Shown: piece by piece, positions 7,353 to 14,866 of the stretch | Position numbering within the stretch: position 1 is the stretch's first letter | Layout: the number at the start of each line of letters is the position of its first letter | From: Blastocatellia bacterium | Lineage (GTDB): Bacteria > Acidobacteriota > Blastocatellia > Pyrinomonadales > Pyrinomonadaceae | Direction of reading: 5' to 3' | DNA length: 15,410 nt | Assembly (NCBI GenBank): GCA_003488005.1 | Contig: DNND01000109.1 | Coordinates: forward strand, 17,646 to 33,055 | Program-made: the position numbers and the translations under genes | The notes under the pieces: generated by a model | The model's input: the letters and a program-made list of their open reading frames with translations, nothing else | Database searches by the model: none | Told to the model about the DNA's origin: nothing

Positions 7353-8498
7353 ATGCCTAACACAATTGGAATTTTAACTGGTGGCGGCGATGCTCCCGGC
7401 CTGAACGCTGTGATTCGCGCGGTCGTGACCACGGCAATCGGACAGTACGGCATGAGAGTCATTGGCATCGAGAATGGCTTTGAAGGACTGTTGGGCGAAA
7501 CGCACACGCACGAATTGACGACGGCGGATGTCAGGGGACTGCTGCCGCGCGGCGGCACAATTCTCGGGACGCGCAACCGCGGCAGGTTTGTCGATCGGGA
7601 TGCAAGCGGAACAGCGATAAAAGTCGACGCTCTTTACCACGAAGCAACGGAAAACTTGCGGCGCTTGGGTATCGATGCGCTGGTGGTGTTGGGCGGCGAA
7701 GGCACGCTGGCCATCGCGCAGGAGTTTGGCAGGTTTGGCATTCCCGTGGTCGGTGTTCCCAAGACAATTGACAATGATCTGGCCTGTACGGAACTCACGT
7801 TCGGTTTTATCACCGCGCTGGATATTGCTACTGACGCGCTTGATCGACTGCACACAACGGCAGAGTCACACGACCGGGTGATGATTCTGGAAGTTATGGG
7901 TCGCAACACTGGTTGGATTGCTTTACACTCCGGCATCGCCGGCGGCGCGGACGTGATTCTTATCCCCGAGATTCCTTTCACCATGCAGTCAGTGGCCGAC
8001 CGGATTCGCGCGCGCGACGAGGCGGGTTCTAACTTTAGTATTATCGTCGCCGCTGAAGGCGCGATTGAGGCCGGACATGACCTGATTTATCAGGACACTG
8101 GCGACCCCCATCACGCCCCGCGCCTCGGCGGCGTCGGTGCCTACTGCCAAAGGAATCTCGAGACGCTAACCGGAAAGGAAACGCGAACCGTGGTGCTGGG
8201 CCATCTGCAACGCGGCGGCAGGCCTAACGCTTTCGATCGGATGTTGGCGACTAATTATGGAACCTGCGCCGTGCGGGCCGTCGTTGAAGGCAAGGAAGGC
8301 GTTATGGTGGCGCTTCAGGCTGGAGACGTAATTACGGTTCCTATCTACCAGGCGATTGCCAACGTAAAGACGGTGCCACCGAATGGTCAACTGGTGCGTA
8401 CCGCGCGCGACACAGGCATTTCGTTTGGCGCTCCTGATGAAGCGCAACATCACCGGCCGAATAACAAGAGTGGTGAAACTGTTTCTGCTTGCGGCTAA
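7353..8498 (+). CDS. pfkA: 6-phosphofructokinase, group III type, predicted ATP-dependent
   Basis: A 381-residue cytoplasmic kinase of glycolysis that phosphorylates fructose 6-phosphate to the 1,6-bisphosphate. Phosphoryl-donor and substrate motifs are present: GGGDAPGLN at residues 10-18, GGEGT at 114-118, PKTIDND at 136-142 (containing the catalytic Asp equivalent to E. coli Asp127), MGRNTGW at 182-188 and a later IPEIPF. The residue matching E. coli Gly104 is Gly117, which in this family goes with ATP use; PPi-dependent members have Asp there. The residue matching E. coli Gly124 is Lys137, a feature shared with PPi enzymes and with some actinobacterial ATP enzymes. The C-terminus (after about 355) is a polar tail beyond the usual ~340-residue group III length. 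The ATG at 7353 has no clear ribosome site. The GreA gene follows after 27 bases. Confidence 0.95.
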   Translation: MPNTIGILTGGGDAPGLNAVIRAVVTTAIGQYGMRVIGIENGFEGLLGETHTHELTTADVRGLLPRGGTILGTRNRGRFVDRDASGTAIKVDALYHEATENLRRLGIDALVVLGGEGTLAIAQEFGRFGIPVVGVPKTIDNDLACTELTFGFITALDIATDALDRLHTTAESHDRVMILEVMGRNTGWIALHSGIAGGADVILIPEIPFTMQSVADRIRARDEAGSNFSIIVAAEGAIEAGHDLIYQDTGDPHHAPRLGGVGAYCQRNLETLTGKETRTVVLGHLQRGGRPNAFDRMLATNYGTCAVRAVVEGKEGVMVALQAGDVITVPIYQAIANVKTVPPNGQLVRTARDTGISFGAPDEAQHHRPNNKSGETVSACG

Positions 8499-8525
8499 GT
8501 AGCAACGATAAGTTGAGTAAATAAG

Positions 8526-9023
8526 TTGTCAGAAAAGATCAAAGAAAGACTACAGGGCGAACTCGAAGAGCTCGAATCCGAGCTGCGTGTTCACCTACCC
8601 AAAGAAATCAAGCGCGCGCTGGAGTTTGGCGACCTGCGTGAAAACTCGGAATATCGCGCCGCCCTCGATCGGCAAAACGTTGTGAAGGCCCGCATCGTCG
8701 AGCTGCGCCAGCGTATCAGCGAGATCGCCTCGATCGACCTTTCAAAGATATCGCGCGACAAGGCGGGTTACGGCTCAACGCTGGTCTTGTTCGATTCTGA
8801 GAAAGATGAAGAAGTCACTTACCGCCTGGTCACGCCGGAAGAGAGTGATCCACAGAACGGTCTAATCTCCACCACCTCGCCCGTCGGCAAAAGCTTGATG
8901 GGCAAAGAAGAAGGCGACGAAGTTGTGGTGAGCACTCCTGCCGGCGCGCGAAATTTCGAAGTTAGACACCTGACCACGATTCATACTGAGATGGAGAACA
9001 AAGGACTGGCCTCGCCTTCTTAA
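8526..9023 (+). CDS. greA: Transcription elongation factor GreA/GreB family
   Basis: A 165-residue protein that rescues backtracked RNA polymerase by stimulating cleavage of the nascent RNA 3' end through the secondary channel. The N-terminal half (residues 1-75) is the expected coiled coil with its tip FGDLRENSEY at 34-43. Asp36 and Glu39 match the acidic pair that coordinates the second magnesium in E. coli GreA. The C-terminal half is the FKBP-like domain, with SPVGKSLMGKEEGDEVVV and a closing PAGARNFEV. The length fits the family (about 158). An in-frame TGA at 8514-8516 and the lack of ATG or GTG nearby fix the start at the TTG at 8526. The ribosome site is weak. The gene lies 27 bases after pfkA and may be co-transcribed with it. 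Confidence 0.93.
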   Translation: MSEKIKERLQGELEELESELRVHLPKEIKRALEFGDLRENSEYRAALDRQNVVKARIVELRQRISEIASIDLSKISRDKAGYGSTLVLFDSEKDEEVTYRLVTPEESDPQNGLISTTSPVGKSLMGKEEGDEVVVSTPAGARNFEVRHLTTIHTEMENKGLASPS

Positions 9024-9161
9024 GACTGGTTCCCATCGACTTCATTTTGCAAGAGCTTGGGGCTGATTCCACCTGTTTCTACAATCCGCGCTTTGTTTAC
9101 GAAAAGCTTTTATGTTCGTGCAGTATTAGGCATAATCTTCACCCGGAGAAACTGACCAGAA

Positions 9162-9881
9162 ATGTTTGTTAACGGTATTGGCCGCGGCGCGCAAAGGATC
9201 ATTGATGCAATGGTGCGCTGGCTTGCCTATGGCCACATCAACCCAAACTTTCTGACTGTCATTGGGGTCGCCATAAATGTCGGTTGCGGGCTGCTCTTTG
9301 GACTTGGCTATTTTTTCTCGGCGGGCATAGTCCTCATCGTCGCCAATCTTTTTGACATGCTCGATGGCCAGGTGGCGCGGCTTTCGGGCCGGGTTACCCG
9401 GTTCGGCGGCTTCCTGGATTCGTCGCTCGACCGGCTTTCCGACATGGTCATCTTTGTCGGACTCATGGTTTTTTACGCCCGCGACACTGAGTTCCACTCA
9501 ACTCTTAACGTTTTCCTTGCGGGCGCAGGACTAATGGGGGCCGTTATGGTAAGCTACGCGAGCGCCCGGGCGGAGAGTCTGATTCCCAAGTGTGACGTTG
9601 GTTTCCTGCGCCGTCCCGAGCGAGTGGTTCTTTTTATCATCGGCGCCTTAAGCACTCATGCTGGTTCGACCAATTTCTTCGCTAATCGAATGCCGGCTGT
9701 CCTTTGGGTACTCGCGGTCGGTTCTTATTGGACCTTCGCACACCGCATGTATCACACTTGGTATGAGTTGAATAAAGTATCGACTGATTCTGTAACTGAC
9801 GATTCGCAAGCGTCTATTTCCGCATCAAACACCGGGCCTGAACGACGAGCTGATCAACCGCTGGTACATAAGGCCGGTTAA
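9162..9881 (+). CDS. CDP-alcohol phosphatidyltransferase family membrane enzyme
   Basis: A 239-residue integral membrane enzyme that transfers a phosphatidyl group from CDP-diacylglycerol (or a related CDP-alcohol) to an alcohol in phospholipid synthesis. The full family signature D-x2-D-G-x2-A-R-x8-G-x3-D-x3-D is present: DMLDGQVARLSG starts at nt 9355, continuing through GGFLDSSLDR. Those Asp residues bind the metal and CDP. The amphipathic start is followed by NPNFLTVIGVAINV and several hydrophobic helices (about residues 28-65, 100-135, 155-175 and 185-205). The last ~35 residues are polar. The acceptor alcohol cannot be told from the sequence: phosphatidylglycerol-phosphate, phosphatidylinositol-phosphate or another product are all possible, so I give no symbol. 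GGAG at 9145-9148 lies 13 bases before the ATG, a loose ribosome site. Confidence 0.92.
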   Translation: MFVNGIGRGAQRIIDAMVRWLAYGHINPNFLTVIGVAINVGCGLLFGLGYFFSAGIVLIVANLFDMLDGQVARLSGRVTRFGGFLDSSLDRLSDMVIFVGLMVFYARDTEFHSTLNVFLAGAGLMGAVMVSYASARAESLIPKCDVGFLRRPERVVLFIIGALSTHAGSTNFFANRMPAVLWVLAVGSYWTFAHRMYHTWYELNKVSTDSVTDDSQASISASNTGPERRADQPLVHKAG

Positions 9882-9921
9882 CCGTCAACCCAAAACGATC
9901 GACTGTCCAGCAATAAGTATT

Positions 9922-9926
9922 GAGGT
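9922..9926 (+). promoter_or_regulatory. Shine-Dalgarno site favouring the GTG start at 9938
   Basis: GAGGT lies 11 bases before the GTG at 9938. The alternative TTG at 9920 overlaps this site and has nothing comparable upstream, so the GTG is the better start. Confidence 0.5.
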
Positions 9927-9937
9927 ACAAAACATCC

Positions 9938-10873
9938 GTGACCATCTGCCCCTGCTGCGGTTTCAAATCAGAGACTGAACTAAGTGCCGGCTGCGCTGCT
10001 TGCGGCGCGTGCCCCGTCGGCGAAGCGCTCCCCAAACCCGAACATGAGCTTCCGTCTTATGGACGCTCGCTGGTGCTGTCGGTTATGGGAGCTTTGCTGG
10101 TGCTGGTGTTCGTGACGCAAACATTTGTTGCGCTGACCCAGTTTTCTGCACGCGGCGCTAAGTCTAATCTCGCGTTCTTGTCGATGATCCCTTTCGATGG
10201 TTGGTCCTGGCTAGCTGCTGGTGAAACTGCTGCCTGGCGTCTTAAATGGATCGCCATTCCCCTGGCGATTTTTGTGTTTTTGTTTGGCCGGAAACTGTAT
10301 CGCTCGATTGCTGCTTCGCCTGATCGCTTTTGCGGCGTCCGTTATGCGCGTCGCGGTTTGATTGCGTCATTGGCGGTTCCGGTTCTCATTCTGATTCTGA
10401 TCGGCATCACGGTTCCGACGCGTTTGGAATATCGCCAGCTCGGTATCGAGGCGGGACTGAATGCCCAGGCGCGTCGTATCGATCGCGCGCTCGACGAATA
10501 CCGCGCGACTTTTGGCACCCTGCCTGACAACATAAGCGATCTCAAACAACTTCCCGACGCTGATCGTTCACTTGCTACAGCTTTGAGCAGCCTTGATGTT
10601 TCCGGCTATCGGCCCAGCGCGGAACTGGCGGCCGTTCCCAAAAAACCGCAGAAGCTTAACGGTGCTGTTATTCGGAACGCCTCCATAAGCGGCGCGGACG
10701 AGTCAATAACCGAGCGGCTATCGTTTACAAACTACGAGCTACTTCTGCCCGGCGCGGATAAAGTGTTGGGAACTGAAGACGATTTGATCCTACGCGACGG
10801 AATAGTGAAAGCGGCAGGCGCACGACGGCGACTGGGTGGCACGACGGTTACCAACAAGGCCATGAAACAGTAA
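9938..10873 (+). CDS. Zinc-ribbon membrane protein with pseudopilin-like C-terminal domain
   Basis: A 311-residue protein from the GTG (a TTG at 9920 would add six residues). Residues 4-25 form a zinc ribbon: CPCCG at 4-8 and CAACGAC at 19-25, with C4/C7 and C19/C22 as the natural ligands. Three hydrophobic segments follow: about 45-65 (LVLSVMGALLVLVFV), 105-125 (WIAIPLAIFVFLFG) and 142-165 (LIASLAVPVLILILIGI). After the third comes a long helix and a small exported-looking domain: the stretch IDRALDEYRATFGTLPDNIS and a later GTEDDLILRDG. That order (membrane helix, amphipathic helix, Y-x6-LP, an acidic GTxDD loop near the end) recalls type II secretion pseudopilins of the GspG kind. There is no prepilin peptidase site at the start. 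The match is by pattern only and the role is unknown. The gene starts 56 bases after the phosphatidyltransferase and ends at a terminator. Confidence 0.8.
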   Translation: MTICPCCGFKSETELSAGCAACGACPVGEALPKPEHELPSYGRSLVLSVMGALLVLVFVTQTFVALTQFSARGAKSNLAFLSMIPFDGWSWLAAGETAAWRLKWIAIPLAIFVFLFGRKLYRSIAASPDRFCGVRYARRGLIASLAVPVLILILIGITVPTRLEYRQLGIEAGLNAQARRIDRALDEYRATFGTLPDNISDLKQLPDADRSLATALSSLDVSGYRPSAELAAVPKKPQKLNGAVIRNASISGADESITERLSFTNYELLLPGADKVLGTEDDLILRDGIVKAAGARRRLGGTTVTNKAMKQ

Positions 10874-10896
10874 GTCGTTTTCGCAAAAGAAGCTTT

Positions 10897-10924
10897 AGGG
10901 CGGACCAACGTGTCCGCCCTTTTT
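10897..10924 (+). terminator. Rho-independent terminator
   Basis: A perfect 9-bp stem (AGGGCGGAC at 10897-10905 with GTCCGCCCT at 10912-10920) has a six-base loop and is followed directly by TTTT. It lies 24 bases after the stop of the zinc-ribbon gene and closes the block starting at pfkA. Confidence 0.9.
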
Positions 10925-11088
10925 GCTTTAGCGAACTGAGCGCGAATTAATTGATCGGATCTGTTCTGGCAACTCATTAGCTAAGAAAACAATTTCAGGC
11001 TCAGCATTATTTCAGATTCGATTCGCGCTGCAATCAGTGGTAAAACGTTTCTTCTGACTTCTGTCTTCTCTCTTCCGGCTCCTGACGA

Positions 11089-12651
11089 ATGTTTCGAAAA
11101 ATCTTAATTGCCAATCGTGGTGAGATCGCAGTGCGCATTATTCGCGCCTGCCGTGATCTCGACATCTCGCCGGTAGCAGTCTATTCCGAAGCCGACGCGT
11201 CCGCGGTTCATGTCTCGTTGTGCGACGAAGCGCTTTGCATCGGACCGGCGCCTTCGGTTCAAAGTTACCTCGACATAGCGAAAATTATCGACGCCGCGGA
11301 AAAAACAGACGCCGACGCAATCCATCCCGGCTATGGGTTTCTCGCCGAAAATGCTGACTTTGCAGCCGCGGTCAAGGAAGCGGGTTTGACTTTCATTGGC
11401 CCAGGTATTGAAGCGATGCGCGTGATGGGTTCAAAGACAAGTGCGCGCAGCGCCGCGGTGGCAGCCGGTGTGCCGATTGTTCCCGGCACAGTCACGCCTT
11501 TAAATTCTTTTGCCGAAGCAGAAACAACTGCAAAACAGTTTGGTTATCCAGTGATGCTCAAGGCAGCCGCGGGCGGCGGCGGCAAAGGCATGAGGCTGGT
11601 CGCGTTTCCAGGTGAATTGCGTTCGGCATTCGACAATGCCAAGGCCGAAGCAGCATCCGCATTTGGCGATTCTGCCATCTACCTCGAAAAGGCAATCGAG
11701 CGCCCTCGCCACGTCGAAATTCAGATCATGGCCGACACGCAAGGCAACGTGGTCCATCTGGGCGAACGTGAATGCTCTATTCAACGACGCCACCAAAAAG
11801 TTATTGAAGAGTGTCCTTCTCCGATTAACGATGCTTCGCTGCGTGAACAGATGGGCGCTGCCGCCGTTAAGCTCGCGCAAGCGGTGAATTATGTGGGCGC
11901 CGGTACCGTTGAATTCCTGGTTGCCGACGCCAGCCGCGAATTTTATTTCCTCGAGATGAATACGCGCTTGCAGGTTGAGCATCCGGTTACTGAATTGGTA
12001 ACCGGCATCGACATCGTGCGCGAACAGATCACGGTTGCTGACGGCGCGCCGCTTTCCTTTACCCAGGAGCAAGTCCAATGGCATGGTCACGCGATCGAAT
12101 GCCGCGTCTATGCCGAAGATCCGGAAAACAATTTCTTTCCTTCACCAGGAATGATTAATCATTTGCGAGTACCGAACGGTCCGGGAATTCGCGACGACAG
12201 CGGCATCGAGCTGAATTCTGAAGTTTCAATTCATTACGATCCGATGATTTCCAAACTTGCGGCCTGGGGACGCACGCGTGCAGAAGCAATCGATCGCTTG
12301 CGGCGCGCGCTCGGTGAATATGAAGTGGGTGGCATCAAGACCACGCTTCCCTTCTTCCGCGAGATTGTTCGCGACCAGGAATTCATCGAAGGAAGGTTGG
12401 ATACCGGATTCATCACGCGTTTCAACGACCGCCGCGGGCGCGTGCTGGCGCCGGCATCCGAGAAAGCGGCCCAGACGCAGCAGGACATGGCGCTAATCGC
12501 AGCCGCCATTCACTACGCGCGTCTACAAAAAGAGGCAGCTTCACGACCGGCGACTCCAGTTAGCCAGAGTCGCTGGAAGCTGTCGGGCCGGACGGCGGCG
12601 CTCGGTATCAAAAGCACGCTGGCTCCACAACGTAAGCAGTCTGAAAAGTAA
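11089..12651 (+). CDS. accC: Biotin carboxylase subunit of an acyl-CoA carboxylase, with part of the BT domain
   Basis: A 520-residue enzyme that uses ATP and bicarbonate to carboxylate biotin on its carrier protein, the first half-reaction of acetyl-, propionyl- or related acyl-CoA carboxylases. The N-terminal domain opens with FRKILIANRGEIAVRIIRAC. The ATP-grasp domain (about 115-330) carries the glycine-rich loop GGGGKGMR at 162-169 and the catalytic stretch E289-M-N-T-R-L-Q-V-E297-H. That stretch supplies the metal-binding Glu, Asn291, Arg293 and Gln295, one residue offset from E. coli AccC. The usual AccC ends near residue 450. The remaining ~70 residues (from QDMALIAAAIHYARLQKEAA) look like the beginning of the BT linker domain of fused alpha subunits. 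The next gene continues that domain in the same frame after a single TAA. No clear ribosome site precedes the ATG. The carboxyltransferase partner is not in the window, so the acyl-CoA substrate is unknown. Confidence 0.95.
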   Translation: MFRKILIANRGEIAVRIIRACRDLDISPVAVYSEADASAVHVSLCDEALCIGPAPSVQSYLDIAKIIDAAEKTDADAIHPGYGFLAENADFAAAVKEAGLTFIGPGIEAMRVMGSKTSARSAAVAAGVPIVPGTVTPLNSFAEAETTAKQFGYPVMLKAAAGGGGKGMRLVAFPGELRSAFDNAKAEAASAFGDSAIYLEKAIERPRHVEIQIMADTQGNVVHLGERECSIQRRHQKVIEECPSPINDASLREQMGAAAVKLAQAVNYVGAGTVEFLVADASREFYFLEMNTRLQVEHPVTELVTGIDIVREQITVADGAPLSFTQEQVQWHGHAIECRVYAEDPENNFFPSPGMINHLRVPNGPGIRDDSGIELNSEVSIHYDPMISKLAAWGRTRAEAIDRLRRALGEYEVGGIKTTLPFFREIVRDQEFIEGRLDTGFITRFNDRRGRVLAPASEKAAQTQQDMALIAAAIHYARLQKEAASRPATPVSQSRWKLSGRTAALGIKSTLAPQRKQSEK

Positions 12652-12660
12652 AGCATTCGA

Positions 12661-13167
12661 ATGAAGTACAAAGCGCAAATAGCGAACAGCGAACCCGCAA
12701 TCTCACTAGAACTTGCCAACGATTCGGCGACCGCCGATGTCGATGGGCGCCGTTACGAAATTGAGCATCGCAAACTCCGAGGCAGCGAGTATTTGCTAAT
12801 TAACGGTACGGATGTTTACAAGTGTCGGGTTGAGGGAAAGCACGGTTCGAATAATTCTTTTGCGGTGGTTCTCGGCGGCGCCAGCTACGACATCACGCTA
12901 GTCGATCCCAAGCGTCTCAGCAGCGCGCGCGGTTCATCGGCACACGATCATGGCTCGGCTGAAATCATTTCGCCTATGCCCGGCAAGATAGTGCGCGTTC
13001 TGGTCGAGGCGGGGACAAACGTTGAAGCGGGCGCAGGAATCATCGTCGTCGAAGCAATGAAGATGCAAAACGAAATGAAAGCGCCGAAGGCAGGCGTCGT
13101 CGTTTCCATCAATGCCGAAGCGGGCGCCACGGTCAACGCCGGTGACGTGCTGGCGGTGATTGAATGA
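12661..13167 (+). CDS. Biotin carboxyl carrier protein with BT-like N-terminal region
   Basis: A 168-residue protein that carries biotin between the carboxylase and the carboxyltransferase. The biotinyl domain covers about residues 102-168, with PMPGKIVRVLVEAG and the classical biotinylation motif EAMKM at 131-135; Lys134 is the attachment site. Residues 1-95 (MKYKAQIANSEP through ASYDITLVDPKRL) look like the beta-rich BT domain seen between the carboxylase and carrier parts of fused propionyl- or methylcrotonyl-CoA carboxylase alpha subunits, rather than the Ala/Pro-rich leader of E. coli AccB. The ATG lies nine bases after the stop of the carboxylase gene and in the same reading frame. There is no good ribosome site, so expression by reinitiation or coupling is likely. 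This start gives the first Met after the stop. It is downstream of accC and upstream of a HAD gene. Confidence 0.93.
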   Translation: MKYKAQIANSEPAISLELANDSATADVDGRRYEIEHRKLRGSEYLLINGTDVYKCRVEGKHGSNNSFAVVLGGASYDITLVDPKRLSSARGSSAHDHGSAEIISPMPGKIVRVLVEAGTNVEAGAGIIVVEAMKMQNEMKAPKAGVVVSINAEAGATVNAGDVLAVIE

Positions 13168-13285
13168 CAGAGACAGGGTGACGGAGAGATAGGGAGACGG
13201 AGAGATAACATGACGAACGAGCGCCAAACAGATCCGGACTCTCCTTTTCACCCAGTCTCCCTGTCTCCCACTTTCCCTGTCTCCG
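13165..13285. repeat. Imperfect inverted repeat of short GGGAGAC-type units spanning the HAD gene start
   Basis: The left arm (13166-13206) is built of purine-rich units such as GAGACAGGG (13170-13178) and AGGGAGAC (13191-13198). The right arm (13251-13284) carries the complements: CCCTGTCTC twice (13259-13267 and 13275-13283) and GTCTCCCT (13255-13262). The arms flank the ATG at 13210. Low-complexity repeats of this kind are usually intergenic, yet the right arm here lies inside the reading frame. Confidence 0.7.
13199..13204 (+). promoter_or_regulatory. Repeat-derived ribosome binding site of the HAD gene
   Basis: GGAGAG lies five bases before the ATG at 13210 and is itself a unit of the left arm of the inverted repeat. 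Pairing of the arms would cover it. Confidence 0.5.
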
Positions 13286-13992
13286 AACGTCGCATCCTCC
13301 TCTGGGACATCGACGGCACGCTGATGCGCTCCGTCCGCGCCGGCTCGTTCAAGGACTACACCATTCCCATGCTGGAAGAAGTGTTCGGCACCGCCGGACG
13401 CTTACCGGAAATGAAAGTCTCCGGTATGACTGATTTGCAGATCGTCGGCGAAGCTCTAAAACATGAAGGCTTCACGCATGAGCACATACGAGAGCGTGTG
13501 CATGAGCTGCGCGAAAGTTACATGAAGGCGATGCGGAAGTTTACCGGCAACGGCGAAGAAGTTTTCCAGCTTCTGCCAGGCGTGCGCCAAGCGCTGCAAG
13601 CGGTACACGATCATCCGCGTTACCAGTCGGCCCTGGTCACCGGCAACATCGAGCCGGCAGCGTGGTTGAAGATGGAGATTCTGGGGTTGTCGGAATTCTT
13701 CACACTGCCCGGCGCGTTTGGCGACGAATCGCACGACCGGCGCGATCTTCCCGCGCTTGCCGCCGAACGAATTCGCAAACATCTGCAAATGGAGTTGGTG
13801 CCCGAACAATTTATTGTGATTGGCGACACGCCAAACGACATCGAATGCGCGAAACACTTTGGCGCGCGCTCGCTGGCGGTGGATACGGGCCGCTTCTACA
13901 CGACGGACGATCTGATTGCCTGCGAGCCCGATGCTTTGCTGCCCGATCTTTCAGATCTTGAATTGGTGATGGGAAGGCTTGATGGTTTGTGA
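13210..13992 (+). CDS. HAD-superfamily hydrolase, phosphoglycolate phosphatase-like
   Basis: A 260-residue soluble phosphatase of the haloacid dehalogenase superfamily. Motif I is LLWDIDGTLM, with nucleophile Asp33 and acid/base Asp35. A helical cap follows (about 50-125). Motif II is VTGN with Thr144. Motif III is probably in the GAFGDESHDRRDLP segment, where the usual Lys is replaced by Arg, or Lys154. Motif IV is GDTPNDIE at 205-212. The C2-cap/C1 subtype and length match small phosphomonoesterases, but the substrate cannot be read. The core starts at about residue 28. The preceding residues, rich in Ser and Pro, are encoded by the right arm of an inverted repeat and have no counterpart in the fold. 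No other start codon exists between the ATG at 13210 and motif I. It follows the biotin carrier gene by 42 bases and may be in its operon; a metabolic link is not evident. Confidence 0.9.
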   Translation: MTNERQTDPDSPFHPVSLSPTFPVSERRILLWDIDGTLMRSVRAGSFKDYTIPMLEEVFGTAGRLPEMKVSGMTDLQIVGEALKHEGFTHEHIRERVHELRESYMKAMRKFTGNGEEVFQLLPGVRQALQAVHDHPRYQSALVTGNIEPAAWLKMEILGLSEFFTLPGAFGDESHDRRDLPALAAERIRKHLQMELVPEQFIVIGDTPNDIECAKHFGARSLAVDTGRFYTTDDLIACEPDALLPDLSDLELVMGRLDGL

Positions 13993-14043
13993 GGCTCCCA
14001 ATGAGGATGAAGTAGAAAGTTTTTGGAAGAGTTGTTAACACGT

Positions 14044-14415
14044 TCAAGTAACAAGCCGGAGGGTAAGTACTACAAACATAATAATTCCGGCCAAATAAAA
14101 ACCAAACTGAAATAGTGAGATTACGCGGGTAGCAGGCCGAAAAACGTCGAACTCGCCTGTGTCTTGAGATCCGGCAAGACTGCCGAGCACTATGTACCCC
14201 ATTAAGACGGAGCCAATAAAAAGCGCCTCAATAATTATGAACCAGGTAATCCCAGCATGGCTGATGTTTGCTGACACCCGGTCCTTAAGGATCGCAACCA
14301 GGCCTGCCGGAGCGAACAAGAACGCCGAAGCAAGAGTGACAAGAAGTTTTGTCTGTTCTAGGTAGGTTTTACAGGCCTCTTTCTTGCCATCAGATACCGT
14401 GATTGAAGCGCTCAT
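14044..14415 (-). CDS. Small membrane protein with three predicted helices, unrecognised
   Basis: A 123-residue protein that I do not recognise. A short polar N-terminus (MSASITVSDGKKEACKTYLE) is followed by three hydrophobic segments: about 23-44 (LLVTLASAFLFAPAGLVAIL), 56-80 (WFIIIEALFIGSVLMGYIVL) and 97-121 (ISLFQFGFYLAGIIMFVVL). Its ATG overlaps the stop of the upstream gene by four bases (ATGA at 14415-14412 on the minus strand), so the two are translationally coupled. An AGAGG about nine bases before the ATG may help. It is convergent with the HAD gene; no terminator is visible in the 51-base gap. The two-gene unit of small membrane proteins suggests a complex of the two products. The function is open. 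Confidence 0.75.
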   Translation of the reverse strand: MSASITVSDGKKEACKTYLEQTKLLVTLASAFLFAPAGLVAILKDRVSANISHAGITWFIIIEALFIGSVLMGYIVLGSLAGSQDTGEFDVFRPATRVISLFQFGFYLAGIIMFVVLTLRLVT

Positions 14416-14858
14416 CTTCTTGCCTCTTCAGTACGCGAGCAGAACGGTGGGATGTTGCAGAATCGCTTGAAGAATCCCCCAATCACCGAGACAGAATCTC
14501 GTGTACGCGGAGGCAGTTGTGCCCTTTGCCCTTCTTCGGCCATTGTTCTAACGATATCCCCTATGCTTTGGTCGACCTGAGGCCAATTAACTCTGCCCTC
14601 TAGTTGGAGAGTTTCAATGACTGGGATTGCCAGCATTTCCCGGGCACCCCAGGTAAGTTCCACTTGAGACTGTCGCTCCGCTCTCGCAATTATGGAAAAT
14701 AGTTCAGGCTCATAATAAGAAACCCGGCCAAAGCGTTCCCCGTATTTTGAATAACGATGCAATAGTCTAGGCCAGAATACACGCCACTGAATAATGAGGA
14801 AGCCCGCCTGCGCAACGACGACGACGCTAACAATTATGGCTATCTGGAGGAGCGTCAT
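14412..14858 (-). CDS. Single-pass membrane protein with cytoplasmic domain, unrecognised
   Basis: A 148-residue protein read from the ATG at 14858. The frame could start 13 codons earlier at 14897, but a strong AAAGGAGA ribosome site lies 8 bases before the ATG at 14858. Residues 2-25 form one membrane helix (LLQIAIIVSVVVVAQAGFLI), followed by a basic, aromatic segment (WRVFWPRLLHRYSKYGERFG) that would be cytoplasmic by the positive-inside rule. The rest is a mixed soluble domain of about 100 residues containing YYEPELFSIIARAERQSQVE and a basic tail with two Cys (FFKRFCNIPPFC). I do not know the family. It is the first gene of a coupled pair; its partner is a three-helix membrane protein. 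Its upstream 235 bases show no recognised gene. Confidence 0.75.
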   Translation of the reverse strand: MTLLQIAIIVSVVVVAQAGFLIIQWRVFWPRLLHRYSKYGERFGRVSYYEPELFSIIARAERQSQVELTWGAREMLAIPVIETLQLEGRVNWPQVDQSIGDIVRTMAEEGQRAQLPPRTRDSVSVIGGFFKRFCNIPPFCSRTEEARR

Positions 14859-14866
14859 GTGGAGTA

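Noticed and set aside
7374..7853. 159-codon minus-strand frame inside pfkA
   Set aside because: It is antisense to the phosphofructokinase donor-site motifs and shows no protein-like domain.
9109..9136. Possible promoter TTTATG-16-CATAAT before the phosphatidyltransferase gene
   Set aside because: The -10 box is good but the -35 box matches in only three positions; not strong enough to list.
10951..10979. TTGATC as a -35 box before accC
   Set aside because: No acceptable -10 box lies 16-18 bases downstream.
11500..12090. 196-codon minus-strand frame inside accC
   Set aside because: It is antisense to the conserved ATP-grasp domain; the plus-strand motifs explain the sequence.
13165..13285. 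CRISPR-like array in the short repeats around the HAD start
   Set aside because: Units are under ten bases, imperfect, inverted rather than direct, and without spacers.
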